In this document: piece after piece, positions 13,501-26,600 of the stretch
Position numbering within the stretch: the stretch's first letter is position 1
How the letters are laid out: each line of letters opens with the position of its first letter
From: Capra hircus
Taxonomy: Eukaryota > Chordata > Mammalia > Artiodactyla > Bovidae
DNA length: 64,000 bases
Assembly: GCF_001704415.2 (NCBI RefSeq)
Contig: NC_030811.1
Span: 2,452,501-2,516,500, forward strand
Direction: 5' to 3'
Program-made: the position numbers and the translations under genes
Notes under the pieces: generated by a model
Databases searched by the model: none
What the model was told of the DNA's origin: nothing
The model's input: the letters and a program-made list of their open reading frames with translations, nothing else

Positions 13501-14001
13501 TGCAGCTGTGCAAGGTCAGGCTGTGCATCAAAAGGACGACATTTTTACCAGTTAACAAAACAAAACCTCTAGTCTTTTGCAAGAAGCACTTTCAGGCACT
13601 TTAAAATAAGGTCACTTTCGAAATTTATCTGAAAAGAACTATGGCTCTTCAAGGACTCCAGGAAAAATAACATTAATTTTAAAAATGGTATGCTTTGAAG
13701 GACAAATCAGTAAAAATAGGACAGAGATTTTCTTTGCACAGAAGTCGTTCTAAGACTTTGAAAGTCTGTGCTGTTGTATTTCACTGGCTGAATTATTAAA
13801 TTACAGCTGGGCAAGTCATACTCAAAGTTTAAGTCTACTCTACAATGGAACTATGTATCTCGGGATTTATGAAAGGTACTCAATTCAATGTGACGTTCTT
13901 ACTTAGCTCAAAATTAAATAAAATAGTATACCACACTAAAACAGTGCAGTTTTTACACTGAGACTTCATGGCTTGACTTGGTGATCTCTTGAGTATTCCT
14001 G

Positions 14002-14178
14002 TGGGATCCCAGGTTGTACAGTGTAAAGAATCCACTTGCCAATGCAGGAGGTGCAAGAGACTCCCTGGAGAAGGAAACGGCAACCCACTGCGGTACTCTT
14101 GCCTGGGAAATCCCATGGACAGAGGAGCCTGGTGGGCTGCAGTCCATGGGGTCACAGGGAGTTCAGACTGAGCACAGC
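14002..14178 (+). mobile_element. Bov-tA SINE
   Basis: Has a full head (gatcccaggttgtacagtg), body and tail (gcagtccatggggtcacag). Flanking 12-bp repeats tgagtattcctg (13990-14001) and tgagcattcctg (14179-14190) differ at one base and are the likely target duplication. Confidence 0.88.
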
Positions 14179-16290
14179 TGAGCATTCCTGCCTCTGAGTT
14201 ATGGGCGTGGACTCCCACCACCGTCTCTCCACCCAACACACACAATACACACCGACGGGACACGCGAGTCTAGTCAACAGGGCGCTCGGCTTTATAGCCA
14301 CCATATTTAACAGCTGTACCACAGTGCTAAGCTGCTCCTGTTACTGCTGCAGATGGGAATTCACTGATATGATTAAATTTGATGGTATGATAATGTATGG
14401 TAATCATGATTAATCAGAAACCCACTAGCAAATGGAGGATGTTGGGTATTATGTCACCTGCATTTTAAAATGCATTCTTGCGCTGCAAGCCTGACAATGT
14501 CTGACAGCAGGAAGAGTCTCCTCCCACAGCTGCCTGCTACTACTCACAGATCTGATCAGAGAAAATGCCCATCATGACTTCCCCATCTTAAAAGCTAATA
14601 ACTACAGGGCATTGAAGACAAGTTGTAAAAACAGAGAGGGTTCAAAAGAAAGGCTTCTTTTTCCTAGCTGGAATGAAGTCTGGACTCACATCTGCAAGGG
14701 CCGTAATCAAAAAGAAACGCAATTCGCTGCAGCAGTCTCATCAAACATGGTTCGCATGAAATGCCATGTAAAATGCATCCAGAAGTGTCAGTCACCACCA
14801 CCTGACACCAGGCCCCCTGCTCCATGGAGGCACAGCGCAGTCAGACCTACCTATGAGGTGCTGTAATCAGACGGGAGACACAAATCGCAACCTCAGGTAT
14901 CGGGGTCTACCTCACAAAGGAATCACTAAGAAGCCTAATTCAAACTCCGCATGCTAGTCCTTTCCGAACATAACTTAATTTTAACTGAAACAAAGGTCAC
15001 TAGGAAATTATTCAGCAGCCAGATTACTCAGTATTTAACTAGCTACCCTGAAATACCAGCACTGAGAATGCAAGCGTGAAGAAGCAAGCAAGCATGAAAA
15101 TGACTCCGTAACTAGCCACCCTGAAACACCAGCCCTGACAGAGACACCAATGCAAAACGAATGAATAGGTTTTAAAATACCCTAAGTCAAGAATCTTCAC
15201 AATGTGAGCTACTTAAAATTTATCCATATGCTTTACCTGACACTGAAACTACATTAGCAAAATCTCAAAGCAACACTTTTGAAAATATTATTAATCAACA
15301 CTCCAGTGTTACTTTTTTAAGTGGACAAACTTTTAAAAACAACAAATCTTTCTGAGGACAAATACATAAATGACTAGCCATACTTATGGATAAGGAAAGG
15401 ACAAAAACATCAGAGACGGCTTCTGTGGAAAGAGAAATCTTTGAAACTAATGTGTAAAACAAAGACAGTGGAACTCAGAACAGACTTCTAACAGACACAA
15501 AGACAGAAGCCTACTTGCAGAAAGGTGAACAGTCTCCCCAGCCCCACTCCCCTGCAAAAACAAAACAAGAGAGAAAACCACTACTGTCCTGCGAAATTCC
15601 ACTCAAAGGTCCTGGCAGGAACGCAAATGCTTCAGGAGCAGACTAGGGGATGGTAGGTGGCTAGATGGCAGGACTGGACAGGACAGAAGGAGCTGAAAGG
15701 GAGGAGGGACCGACAGGCACTCTGCACTCCTGAGCACACGCTCTCTTCCTGTGTCTGTCCACGTTTGTAAGCAGTCACTACTTCTAAGGTACATTTTACA
15801 TTCAGCAGATTAATATTCTGATACGAAAGTAAGCATGAAAACGATTCATTCTCTGATATGTGTGCTATCAACTGAGACATATTATAGTTTAAAAAAAGAT
15901 TCACAATTCCGATCTGAAAAAATAAAATAGTCCTGGGAATAAAAGCTTAAGAGAGAAAAAAGCACTAATGGCTATATCTGTAACTAAAATTAAATACGTG
16001 AATCTAATTTTTAGACAGAAACTTAAATTACACAGCACTTCACTAAATTCCATAAACGAAGGAATGAAGGAAAAATCCCATCTGGACACAGAGACTAGCA
16101 TGACAGAAGAAGCGCCAGCTCACTGCTGAGAGCTTAAGTAGCAGCTTCTAAAATGATCAAAAGTAAGGAATCCTTTTCTTATGATATTACTTTGACATTC
16201 AAATCTTTGTTTTTAGAAAATGTTTATTCAATTCTATAAATAAAATTCATTAATAGGAAATTAAAATATTAGTATTGCTACATTAAGCAT

Positions 16291-16365
16291 AGCTTGTGTG
16301 TGCTCACTCACTCAGGCATGTCCAACTCCTTGACCTCACGGGCTGTAGCCCTTCAGGCCCCTAGA
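16291..16365 (-). mobile_element. Bov-tA SINE tail fragment
   Basis: About 75 bp matching the antisense BovB-shared tail (ctcactcaggcatgtccaac, gggctgtagccc). Degraded; boundaries approximate. Confidence 0.65.
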
Positions 16366-17167
16366 GTTCTAATTGTTGAATTCTAAGACTGGAGGTATTA
16401 TCACTTGGTACAGTTTCTAGGCACACTAGTGCTAAATTGAGAATTCTCAAGTTTTTACAAAACTGTCCAACAAAATAGACTATTAAGAAAGTAAAGTTGA
16501 GGGCTTCCCCGGTGAGCCACCGTTCATTTGCACTTGTGCACATGAGGCCCAGGGCCAGGCTGGCTCCACTGAGCGCAGGATGCCTGGGACTCCGTAGAGA
16601 CATGAATCCGCTTCTCATACAATGCGAGCAAGCGTACGAAGCTGTCCAGGAGCAGAGCAATGGAAACTCACTAAAGGGGTTTAGGCGGGGGAAAGGCCCG
16701 ATCAAAATGCACTTTGCTCCACTTGACACATTCTGTAATTCCAATCTTTCCTGTGTACCAGGAAAGCACACTGATCCAAACAGACCCTATGACGAAACTG
16801 AAGCCAGCTTTCCTAAGACATATTTTATCAATTGGTGTGTGTGTAGTCACTTTACAAAGCAGAATTCAGTTTAAAATTAAAATAAAGACTAAACTTCTCT
16901 ATCGAAAAGAACCAAGAAAGAGCCCGCAGGGTACACTGCCATCAGTACGAAATCGCCAAGGGGCTTTCTCAAGCCCCAACAGCACTCTCTCTTCAGGAGG
17001 AAACCAGGCTTCATGGGCCTGTGCTCGTACGTTTTACGGTTTAAGGACTAGCACTATACAGAATATTCAGCACGGGAGAAACTGAGTGGTCATGAAACCA
17101 CATCTACACTGATTAAAACGCAAAGTAGAACCGATCAGTAGAAAAGGGAAAAAATAATGTTACTCAA

Positions 17168-17668
17168 AAAAGATAAATGCACCCCGATGTTCATAGCAGC
17201 AGTATTTACAATTGCCAAGACTGGAAGCAACCTAAATGTCCATCAACAGATGAATGGATAAGGAAGATGTATATACATATACACACACAATGGAATAGTA
17301 CTTTGCCATAAAAAAGGACATTTTACCATCTGCAGCAATATAGGTGGATGTGGAGGATATTAAGCTAAGTGAAATAAATCAGACAGAGAAAGACAAATAC
17401 TGTATGGAATCACATATATGTGGAATCTAAAAAATACAACTAGTGAATATAACAAAAAGGCAGCAGACTCACAATATGGAGAATAAGCCAGTGCTTACAA
17501 GGCAGAGGGCGGCGGGGATTAAGGGTGGGAGAGTGGGGGATACAAACCGCTGGGTGTAACATAGGTTCAAGGATGTACTGCACAACATGGGGAATATAGC
17601 CAAAATTTTGTAATAACTGTGAAAGAAAAATAACCTTTAAAATTATATACAAATTAATACTCATTAAG
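17168..17668 (+). mobile_element. L1 LINE 3' end
   Basis: A well-preserved L1 3' end: gttcatagcagcagtattta, aatgtccatcaacagatgaa, taagtgaaataaatcagaca, tatatgtggaatctaaaaaa, then an A/T-rich tail. Confidence 0.92.
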
Positions 17669-17790
17669 ATATTAAAAAAATTTTTTTTTAAATCTGGTGT
17701 ACGTAAAACAACAGGAGACAGCCTAGAGTTAGCCTCCTTCCCAATAATATTTTGATGAACTTAAGAAAAAAAAAACCCTCTATTGTAACT

Positions 17791-17974
17791 TAATCTGCCT
17801 GCCAATGCAGGAGATGCAAGTTCGATCCCTGAATTGGGATGACCCCCTGGAGAAGGGAATTGCTACCCATTCAAGAATTCTGGCCTGGATAATTCCTTGG
17901 ACAGAGGGGCCTGGCCGGCTACAGTCCATGGGGTGCAAAGAGTCAGACACAACTGAGCGACTGAGCACACAGTT
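17791..17974 (+). mobile_element. Bov-tA SINE
   Basis: Reads ctgcctgccaatgcaggaga, a gttcgatccctg B-box region, and the tail gagtcagacacaactgagcg. The 5' head is truncated. Confidence 0.9.
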
Positions 17975-19681
17975 TAAGAACCAGCACTGGGGCTTAAAGA
18001 TACATGTTAAACGGCAGTAACTATTTCTCAAATTATATCACACACATGACTAATCTCTAGCCTGTTTCCCATCATCTGTACACATAATCCACCTTAAAAA
18101 TAAGAACAAAACATTACACCTTGCAAGAATTGCTCCAAGAGCAGTTCAGTAATATTTACCACCCTCAGAGTATTATATAACTTTTAGTTTAATTTCTCAC
18201 AAACAAATTATTTTATTATCCTCTTTGTAATGACCTCAAGTAATACAAGGTTTCTTTTAGTATCAGATACAAATGTTTGCACAAGTGAAATTATAAGTAG
18301 CTGAAAACTGCAAATGATTATTCTAATTTTATATTTACACACAACCTTTCTTTATAATTTTAAACTACATTTGCTTTCATCAAATTTTATCTCTGCATTC
18401 CTAATAAAATATATACACAAAATCAATTGTGATTCTAATGCAAAAGCTCACAACCCTGAAAATAAGGAAAAGTACATTTTAAAAAATGTTAGTGCTTTAT
18501 AATAACTATCAGTTAAATTATTTACCAAAAGAAATACATCTAATGACTAAAATCACACATATTTATCCTTGAGTAATGCAATTAATAAATCTTAACTATT
18601 TAGGTACCTGTTTCAAGTAAGGATCTGTACTCAATAAATGTCACCTAATTTTTAAAATAACTAGTTTTTAGAACTTGATCAGTTAATTTAAAAAAATTAG
18701 CTAATAAAGCATCTGAAACCAGTAGGAATCAGTTCTAGAAACAATATGATGTCATAAAAGATTAACTACAAATCAAGAAAGTTCCTAAAAAATACTCTGA
18801 ACCTTTAAATCCAATACTGTCTTTTTGAATAATCATCTGACTACACATTCCTTTATGACCCACATAAACATGGTAGCTACTGAGGATCAAAGCTAGGGTC
18901 AAACAGGTCATTTAGGTATTTCCAGGAAATCAGATTATTTAGCATCAACAAAACTATATCTGTTTTAAATACAAACTAAAATGTTATGGTGTGGTCCTTT
19001 TTTTCCCTCAAATTGTTCTTAGAACACATTCTCACTGATATAATAAAACTATGAACTAACTACAAATCAAACCAAAAAGTCAAATAAAATGAAATTTATT
19101 TATTTAAATGGATAACTATTTAATGGACATTTTTCTTCTAATTAAAACATTATTAGAAGAATGGATAAAATTATGGGAACAACAGGAAAGTGGGGCGAGG
19201 GATGTCTTAAAGATACTCTAAAAAGAAAACCTGCATTTTTAAAATATAAAACCAGTGGCTCATGAAGACCTTTGAGCTTGTTTTTTTAAACAAGTAGACA
19301 TCTTATTATTACTCCCTAAAACTGCATACACACACTCACACTTACCCAAGTGCACACATGGCTCTACACACACGATAACAAAGGCCCTTCCTCACCTAAC
19401 ATGAGGCAATAATAAAATCAAAATCCATATTCTTTAAGACAAAAGGCATTCTACTGATGATCCTGATTCAACAATTTTACAGTTAAACAAAATTAATTCC
19501 ATTCTCAAAAATCCATTGACCTTAAGCTTTTAACAAACATTTTCTACTGCAAAAATTATTGTCAATATTTACAAATCCTTAAACTTATATTTGGCTGGAA
19601 CCACTTGTATTTGCCATATTAATATTTCCTGGTGAATGTGTGCTCTTCCCTACGAGAGCAGAAGGAGCAGCTGCTACTCAC

Positions 19682-19740
19682 TGGGAATCTCTGGGGTCCC
19701 ACCGCAGGTCTCGGCTGGCTCGGGACTGGCAGCAAGGGCA
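19682..19740 (-). CDS. RBM33: RBM33 coding exon (window exon 8, short proline-rich)
   Basis: A 59-nt exon: two bases completing Val, then 19 codons, PLLPVPSQPRPAVGPQRFP. The acceptor is ttcctcacag and the donor CCA/gtgagt, both strong. It is a proline-rich continuation of RBM33. Because the phases at its two ends differ (it starts within a codon and ends on a boundary), skipping it would shift the frame. It is followed by a 17.7-kb intron, the longest in the window. Confidence 0.95.
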
Positions 19741-20584
19741 CTGTGAGGAAAACAGCACTCGTTACACGTGACTTCACCCCGAACCCGCCCGGAGAGGAGC
19801 ACAACACACCAAGCGCCACACGGAACACAGCCTGTGTGCACAACACACACAACACATCACATTCACACTTCCGCAAAGGCTGCATGTTTGTACTGACACA
19901 GTCCCATTAAGGGGCGGGGAGAGAGCTTCTGTCTTCAGTGTACAATAATAGCACAAGCAGAAGCTTCCACTTCAACAGTGAACTCTTAGAGTTAAAATAC
20001 TTCGCACCAGGAAGACATTATTCCTTTACAGTAAGAAATCTTTGTTTTCGGCATCCATATGCAGGTGATCCAGGGTATCTAACCCGAGCTACATTTTCCG
20101 ACGCCCATCGAACACAAATTTATATCCAAATCCTCCAGGCTCACGAGGGAGGGAGGCGGGAGATGAAGTGAAGCGGGCAGAGAATAGAAAGTGTGCACAC
20201 ACTGTGTGGCTATCTGTGTTGGTTGCTGTAGCACAGAGCACCCTACTCGACAACCTGCCATGCCGAGACCTGTCGTCCGTCTTTGTGTTTCAAGAGGCAC
20301 AATTCCATCAACTTGCCAGAACAGTGGTCAAATAGTTTCAAAAACAGGGAAAAAGCCAAATGCTAGTTCCACACCCTGCATGTTTAAGCTGTTTCATACA
20401 TGAACCTTATACTGATTTTGATTTGGGAGGTAAAAAAATCCCCTCGCAAGAGGTGCCCACTCTATGGTAGCATGCTAACCCTCCATTAAAATGTCCTGCC
20501 AGATGCGTCCAGGAAGGTCTCAGCCGGCCAGTGCAAGGGCTGACCTGCAGCCCCCTCTCAGCTTCACACTCCAGAGTCCTCAGC

Positions 20585-20750
20585 ACAAGGACTCCGGAAG
20601 GTTATATGGAAATGCACCTTTAAAGAAGTGACGGAGGGAAAATGAGGTCACAGGGGTGGGCGGGGGGACCCTGATCCAATATGACCAATGTGCTTATAAG
20701 AGAAGATCAAACACAGACAGACACAAAGGGATACCATGGAGAACTCAGCA
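20585..20750 (+). mobile_element. Possible ancient LTR-like fragment
   Basis: Contains ctgatccaatatgaccaatg followed by tgcttataagagaagatcaa, a phrase common in old mammalian interspersed repeats. Family not determined. Confidence 0.35.
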
Positions 20751-22339
20751 AGAACAATATAACAGCATTTAGTTTTAATTTTAAAAAGTTCTGGTAAATC
20801 AGCACCACAGAAGCAACATAATCAAAACTATTTTTAAAATAGAGCAGTAAGACAAACTATTTTTTACTTATTATGATTAAGCAAAGAATTCGGTACATTA
20901 GACTTCTGATTACGATCACACTTCTACTTACCTGCTTCCTCCCCCACTGTGAACAGGAGACAGTTTACAACCTGTGATGCTAAGAAACCATTTCAGCTGA
21001 ACCGTGAACTCTTTATATCTGACATTCAATATTTATATCCCACACTGTCCCATGAATTAATGGACCAAGTTTTCAACTTTAATAGTGAAAATCTGGAAAA
21101 CAAGTTAAATTTCCAACAAAACTGGCTGATTACAGTATGATAAAACACTCTTCATCCTTGAAAAGAAAGTAGGTGCTATCAGACAAAGGTGCGCATACAT
21201 CTCTTTAGTTTTTTAAAGCACCTTTTGGCTGTGTGAGGCTGAGAGTCACGGGGTTACTCTATCTTTTGCGTACAGAAGACAACTAGACAACCAGCCTTTC
21301 TCAAGTACAACAGCGGCTTTCTATTTAACTAAGTGCAGTCAAGCTGCTGTTTCCAGAGCTGCCCCAGCCCCTAAGACCTGCTCTCCATGACCTTAGGCTA
21401 TCTCAACCTTCCCGCGTCACTCCCTCCATGACCCTAACCTCCCAACTGCAGGACCCCACAAGCATCTCCTGGCCCCTTATCATCCTGCACTCCATGGCCT
21501 TCACTGTGAGCAAGACGCCTCCTCTACTGCTTCGTCAACACCCTAACTCCAGCAACTCCAATGCTGTCTAGGCTACCCCTGACGCAGAGAGGGGAGTGGG
21601 TTGGAGAGAACCATGCAGGCGGCCAGGTCTCTCCAAGCTCATGGCCGACAGCCCCAGGGATGCTGGGGCTGCCCAGCACTCGCACTCTCCTGCTCCGCAA
21701 CGGCCATCTTGGCAAGACACTCTTCATCCCTGTCGATGCACTCGTCTCCCACGCCTGCACCCCATTCCCGCTCAAGCCCACGTCAGTGTACCGCCTCCAC
21801 GTCACCAAAAGCACCCTGTCCGAACCCCACAGACCTGGCAACTGCAGGTCCAGCACCCAGCCTGCAGCCCACGGCCAGCCACCGGAGCACTGGGCTCCAC
21901 CAGCCCCCGTCCTCCACAGTCTCCCGGCTTCCCCCTCCCTACAGACCCCCAGCTGGCATGTCACGAGCCTCAGGCTCCAGGCCCCAGGTCCATCGAGATG
22001 CCAACAGAGCCCCACTTCAGCTTCGCACCCAGATCTCGTCTGCACGCTCCCTAGCAACCTCACCCTAGACACGTGCGCCCGCGTGTCTAGGCGCACCTCC
22101 AGCACAGGACTTGCCGACTTCCCCTGAAAGCCTGCCGGGCTTGAGCACTCCGTGACAGCAACCCCGCCCTCCAGCGCTCGAGCTCCTTCTGCGTAGCTGC
22201 ATCCTCTCTCCCGCCCACACCCGGCCCATCCATCAGTCCCGCCCTGAGGCATGCCTGGCTCCTGACCCAATCACTGCCACCCCCTGAGCTGGGCCACTGC
22301 ACTCACCTCCCCGCTGGTTTCCACCCCTGCCGCCCTCAC

Positions 22340-22650
22340 GAGCCCCCTCTCAACACAGCAGCAAGAACAACCCTTGTCAAACACAGAGCGAGGATGCTAT
22401 TCCTGTGCTCAGACTCCTCTAGTCACAGCCCACTTCATTTGGAACAGAAGCACAGCTCTCAGGACGGCTCCCAGGCCTCACATGACAAGCTTCCACATTT
22501 CTCTCCACCACCGCACTCCACCACGTGTCACCTGGCCTCTCTTCAGTTACCTGAGCACAAAAGGCACAGCCGCATCAGCAAGAGGCGCCCCTGCACCAAC
22601 CGGCCCCTCTGCCTGGAAGACCCCTCCGCTGGCAGGCACGCCCGCAGCCC
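22340..22650 (+). mobile_element. Possible L2 LINE fragment
   Basis: Phrases such as agcaagaacaacccttgtca, gctcagactcctct and ccctctgcctggaagacccc fit the L2 3' half, but GC-rich background makes this uncertain. Confidence 0.4.
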
Positions 22651-23323
22651 CGCCCCTTCGGGTCTTCCCTTCTCAGCGCAGTCGGGCCCGCCACCACGGG
22701 ATCCCCGTGCTCTCCTCAGCACTGCGCTTCCCTCCAACGCGCCACACAGGGCCCTCGTGTACCATCCTCACAGCTCACTGTCGCTGCTAAGGCGCTAGAC
22801 GACACCCACAGCAAGCGCTGACCGCTGTGTTCACCGACAGATCTCCAACACCACGGAGAGCAGCATCTCCATCAACGCTGCGCTGAGCAGGTGCGTGAAG
22901 ATATGCTCTGTATTCACTGCTTAGCACTAGTCTCCTCGCTCCAGGAACGTGCGTCTGTGATCATGCCACCAGAACTGACCATGAACAGACGGATGTGTAC
23001 CTCTGGAACTCAAAGGAAGCAGCACGAGTGGCACCTGAGGGGAGAGGCCCTTCGCACTCAGCCCCGCCGGAAGTGACAAGGAAGGCCCCCCAGAGCCCTC
23101 CACAGTGGCCTCTAAGGCCCTGCACTGTTGCCGCACGCTGGCAGTGCCCTCCCCGGGGCGCCGTGACAGAAGACACACAAGCTGAGAGGGGCCTGACCCA
23201 CCAGCCAGCGCGCATCAGAGCAGCGGGAAGGAGTCGGGGAGCCCCCGGCGTCCTTATGGGCCTGGAAGTGATGACGGACCAGCCAGTCACCTGGAGCGTG
23301 GCCACAGCAAAGAAGGCACGTAC

Positions 23324-23539
23324 CTTGGACGGGTGTCACCACGGCCCCTTTGAAGTGGGGGTTGATGTGTATGTTCTTGGGCTGCTGCGGGGTCACGGGA
23401 GGAGGGGTCATCATCACGCGGGGGGCCTCGATCTGGGGCGGCATGTGCATCCCCTGCGGAGGCGAGGGGTGGTGCGGGTGCTGCAGGGGCAGCAGGGGCT
23501 GGAGCTGCTGCTGCTGGAACAGACTGCGGATCGGCTGCT

Positions 23540-23571
<32 letters not shown>

Positions 23572-23609
23572 TGAGGCTGTGGAGGAGGAATTAGTCTTGG
23601 AGAGTACGT
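23324..23609 (-). CDS. RBM33: RBM33 coding exon (window exon 7, polyproline/glutamine)
   Basis: A 286-nt exon of 95 codons plus one base. It begins TYSPRLIPPPQPQ and runs through ten consecutive CCG proline codons (23541-23570), then QQPIRSLFQQQQLQPLLPLQ. It ends in NIHINPHFKGAVVTPVQ. The acceptor is gttttag and the donor CAAG/gtacgt. The block is low-complexity Pro/Gln/His, with methionine-rich MHMPPQ and MMTPPP parts, and is typical of the RBM33 central region. Other reading frames of the repeat give a polyalanine run and a polyglycine run, which are shadows. The exon lies inside a GC-rich, CpG-rich block. Confidence 0.96.
23541..23570 (-). repeat. (CCG)10 trinucleotide repeat encoding ten prolines
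   Basis: Ten perfect CGG units on the plus strand, CCG in the coding sense, inside an RBM33 exon and followed by two CAG (Gln) codons. The perfect unit purity makes length variation plausible. Confidence 0.97.
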
Positions 23610-26600
23610 CTAAAACCACCAAAAGAGACAAAGTCACAGCAATCAACGCTTACAAGGAAAAATGCCAGTGCCTTACAGTCTTCACACTGACTGCACTGTA
23701 AGAGTTGACTCAGAAATAAATTTATTAGTAACAACTTGTATAGAACAGCAGAATAAATGAGCTGCTCCGCCTGCTCACGGTTATGGCTACTGTCTGACGA
23801 CGAGAGCCAACATCAGGACAGGGAGGGAAGACTGCAGCCCCCAAACACGACGAACGGATTCCAAAAGGGAAAAACTGCAACTCAACCATCAGAATTGCCT
23901 GCCAGGAGCCATGCGCTGTGGACGGAGCACAAGCTGCCTGGGCGGCCCGCTCCTCCAGAAAGCCTATGAGACGGCGGGCAGTGCAGGGGCAGCCCCGTTA
24001 GAGAGCAGGCTGCAGAGAGGCCCAAGGGCTCCCAGAGGGGAGGAGGCGGTTCCTGAGAAAGTGGCCTCTGAACCAGGAAGGAGGGGAAGGAGCCAGGCGA
24101 GGGGTGGAATGGCATCCCCTGAGAGCGGCAGAGGGGAACACACGCCTGGAGGCGCACTCGCAGACCAGCGTGGCTGCAGCAGCACTCCAAGATCGGAGGG
24201 CGCGAGAGTGGGAACACACCCCCCCTCCACGCGGTCAGGGATCTCGGGGTTACTTAGTGTAACAGTCTGGAGAGAGGAGGAGACCCCCACCACAGCAGCA
24301 GCCTCAAGAGCACTGGGCCTCCTCCCCTCCGCCGGTGTCTTAAGCACACGCTGAAAGGTCTGTATGTGGAGTAATTCACCCCCAACAAGTCTATGAAGCC
24401 AGCCCTTGTCGTGACCCTCCTCCTCCAAGATCGAGCGGCCGGTGAGCAGAGGAGCAGAGAACCTGGTTCCACAAGCCCTGCCTGTGAGCACTCATCCAAC
24501 CGGCCACTCACGGCGAAAGAGGCGACAGGCCGCCACCGGCCAGGGCACCCTGCACACTGGCCGCCCGGGAGGACGCCAGCCTTCAGCGGCTTCTCAGTTC
24601 CATTCCGGAGCCTCTACAGTGTCTGACGACGATGACTAACAGTGTGTGACAGACGAGGGGAAAGGCGACAGAAGAAGACGGACCATTTAACAGGCCACAG
24701 ACACCAAGAGCTAAAGGAGAGAAACAGCCGTGGTCTGGGAATTCTGAAACCCAAGTGTACACGACCTTGCCGAACCCACCCTTCCTCGGGGAGGGCTTTC
24801 CTGAAGATGCAGAGCTAGCATGAATCCCTGGACACACATGCGCTCCTCTGACGCACGGTATCTGTAGCGTGCACAGCTGTGCGTGAGCAATCTCTTCTAT
24901 CCCGCTCAGCACTGAATCCGCACGGGCAGCGAGTTGACAGAGGGACAGCTAAACTGAACCTCAGCTCAGCTGGGAAAGCACGCAGGGCGGGCCCCTCACT
25001 CGGCCACGCGAGGGACTTTTAAGGAGATCACAGGTTCTAAACAAGGGGAATTTAGGGCCTGGGCAACAGCCATGCAGAGAAGCCCAGGGCAGCTAGGAAA
25101 TGAAGAAACTGAGCTGGCAAGAGGTGCAGGCTAGAGACGCAGACTCATGCGGAGAGAGCAGATGGCAGGAAGGACAATGTTGCCGAGCAAGAGCTCTGAT
25201 CAGAAACTGGCCTGAGAACAATGCAGCCAAAGAAACAGGAGAGAGAGAAGGGGTCCCGCTGGAAGAGAAGAGACTACACCCCAATCTCAAGACACGCAAA
25301 ATAAAAGAGCCTCAAGAAAGAGGAGCTCACAGGTGATGCCCAAGGGTCCAGAGAGCAGTCCACTAGGACAGACTGCAAAGGTGAGGAGGCGATTCTCAGA
25401 GCACACTCAGGACTGGCAGGAACAAAGTGCCAGCACCAACAGATGGACCAAGGAGAAACCAGACACAAGCAAAGCCACGGCAGAAAAGGAAGCGGAGACA
25501 CGGACCGCTCTGGGGTGGGGCACGGCCGGGACCAAGGTGGGCACAAGCGGAGCAAGGCTGAGGCCATGTTGGAGAGCTGTGACTGCTTCAGCAGCCTGCA
25601 GCTCCAAAACACCACTGCTGGCCAAGACGCACGCACAGCTCACTGGCCACGGCTCCAGCAGGCTGAGTCAGGCCGGCAGCAGGTTGGGCCTGCTGGCACC
25701 TAGAAAAGCCCTGGCACTAGCGAATTCCAGACACGATGCTGCTGTCAGGAGGGACTTGGGTCAACTGACACTTGGGCAACACTTCTAGAGCACTGAGGGC
25801 CCCCAGTCGAGCCTCTCTCTATGGGTAAGAAAGCAGGGAGTTCGGTTACTTTTCCAGGATCCTGGAGGAACAGCTATGTGAAAACTGGTCCTCAGCTGGC
25901 TGTTTCCCCCTTCAGAGGCCAAAATCATGGAGCTGGCAGGTCAACACACACAATGGAAGCTGGGGGCGAGGACCCAAGATGGGGAAGAAAAGGAAAAAAC
26001 TGAAGCGCCCACCTTCCTGCTATCAGAGAAGCTTAAAAACAAATGGCTGTATGAGCAGAGAGCAGCTATCCATATCATCAATCTCTTTATGCTGTGATCA
26101 ACCCACCTGCCTTTCTTCCCTGTTCACTGAAATTAGAATTCTCATGCAAAAGTAGTATATCACCTTCTCTACTTTGTTATTTCACAAATGAATGCCTAGT
26201 AAAACACAGTTTTCTACACCGAGGTCAGGTGTGATTTTCCCCTACACTCACCTAATAATGTAGGAGGACAGACAGTGTGAACACATATTTACATTAAATA
26301 AATCTGTCCTTAAAGACTAACTTCTGAAGGAAAAACTATAAAATACCACAGTTAACTGGAAGAACAACCACCAAAAAAAAACCACTACACTTCCTGTCTT
26401 TGTTCCTGAGATGTCTCACCTCTGAAACACAGAGAAATTCAAACGAAGCTGAAATGACAATTACATGATTTAGTCCTAAATTATGAAAATTTTTTTATGG
26501 ATATGACAATCTCTGTTTCTATGGAGAGGAGATGACAGTTATTTGTAAGAGAAACTGCTACATTTAAGGAAAAACCTATGGTAAGCAGTATGTAAGAAAA

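Larger units (their letters stand above)
1965..19681 (-). other. RBM33 intron, 17.7 kb
   Basis: The longest intron of the window. Named contents, listed separately: a short L1 end, two MIRs, a Bov-A2 dimer nested in a BovB scrap, three Bov-tA SINEs, a Bov-tA fragment, a 757-bp BovB 3' end and two L1 3' ends. The GC-rich stretches at about 4.3-5.0, 5.3-5.6, 6.0-6.3 and 8.0-9.2 kb contain open frames on both strands but no splice-flanked coding signal I recognise. The part from about 18.0 to 19.6 kb is AT-rich with no identified feature. Confidence 0.85.
19741..23323 (-). other. RBM33 intron, 3.6 kb
   Basis: AT-rich near the 59-nt exon, then GC-rich from about 21.5 kb. It contains a possible LTR-like phrase near 20.6 kb and an L2-like stretch near 22.4-22.65 kb. 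No other gene is seen; the 188-248 residue open frames at 21.5-22.3 kb on both strands overlap each other and look like GC-driven shadows. Confidence 0.85.

Noticed and set aside
17800..17830. tRNA-like A/B box sequences
   Set aside because: They are heads of Bov-tA SINEs; no stand-alone tRNA gene with a complete cloverleaf was seen.
21524..22302. Overlapping open frames of 150-248 codons on both strands
   Set aside because: They overlap in several frames at once in GC-rich sequence, have no splice signals linking them to RBM33 and no recognisable protein.
23287..23646. Minus-strand frame with a polyalanine run, and plus-strand frame with polyglycine/arginine
   Set aside because: Alternative readings of the (CCG)10 repeat. 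The splice-compatible frame gives polyproline, matching RBM33.
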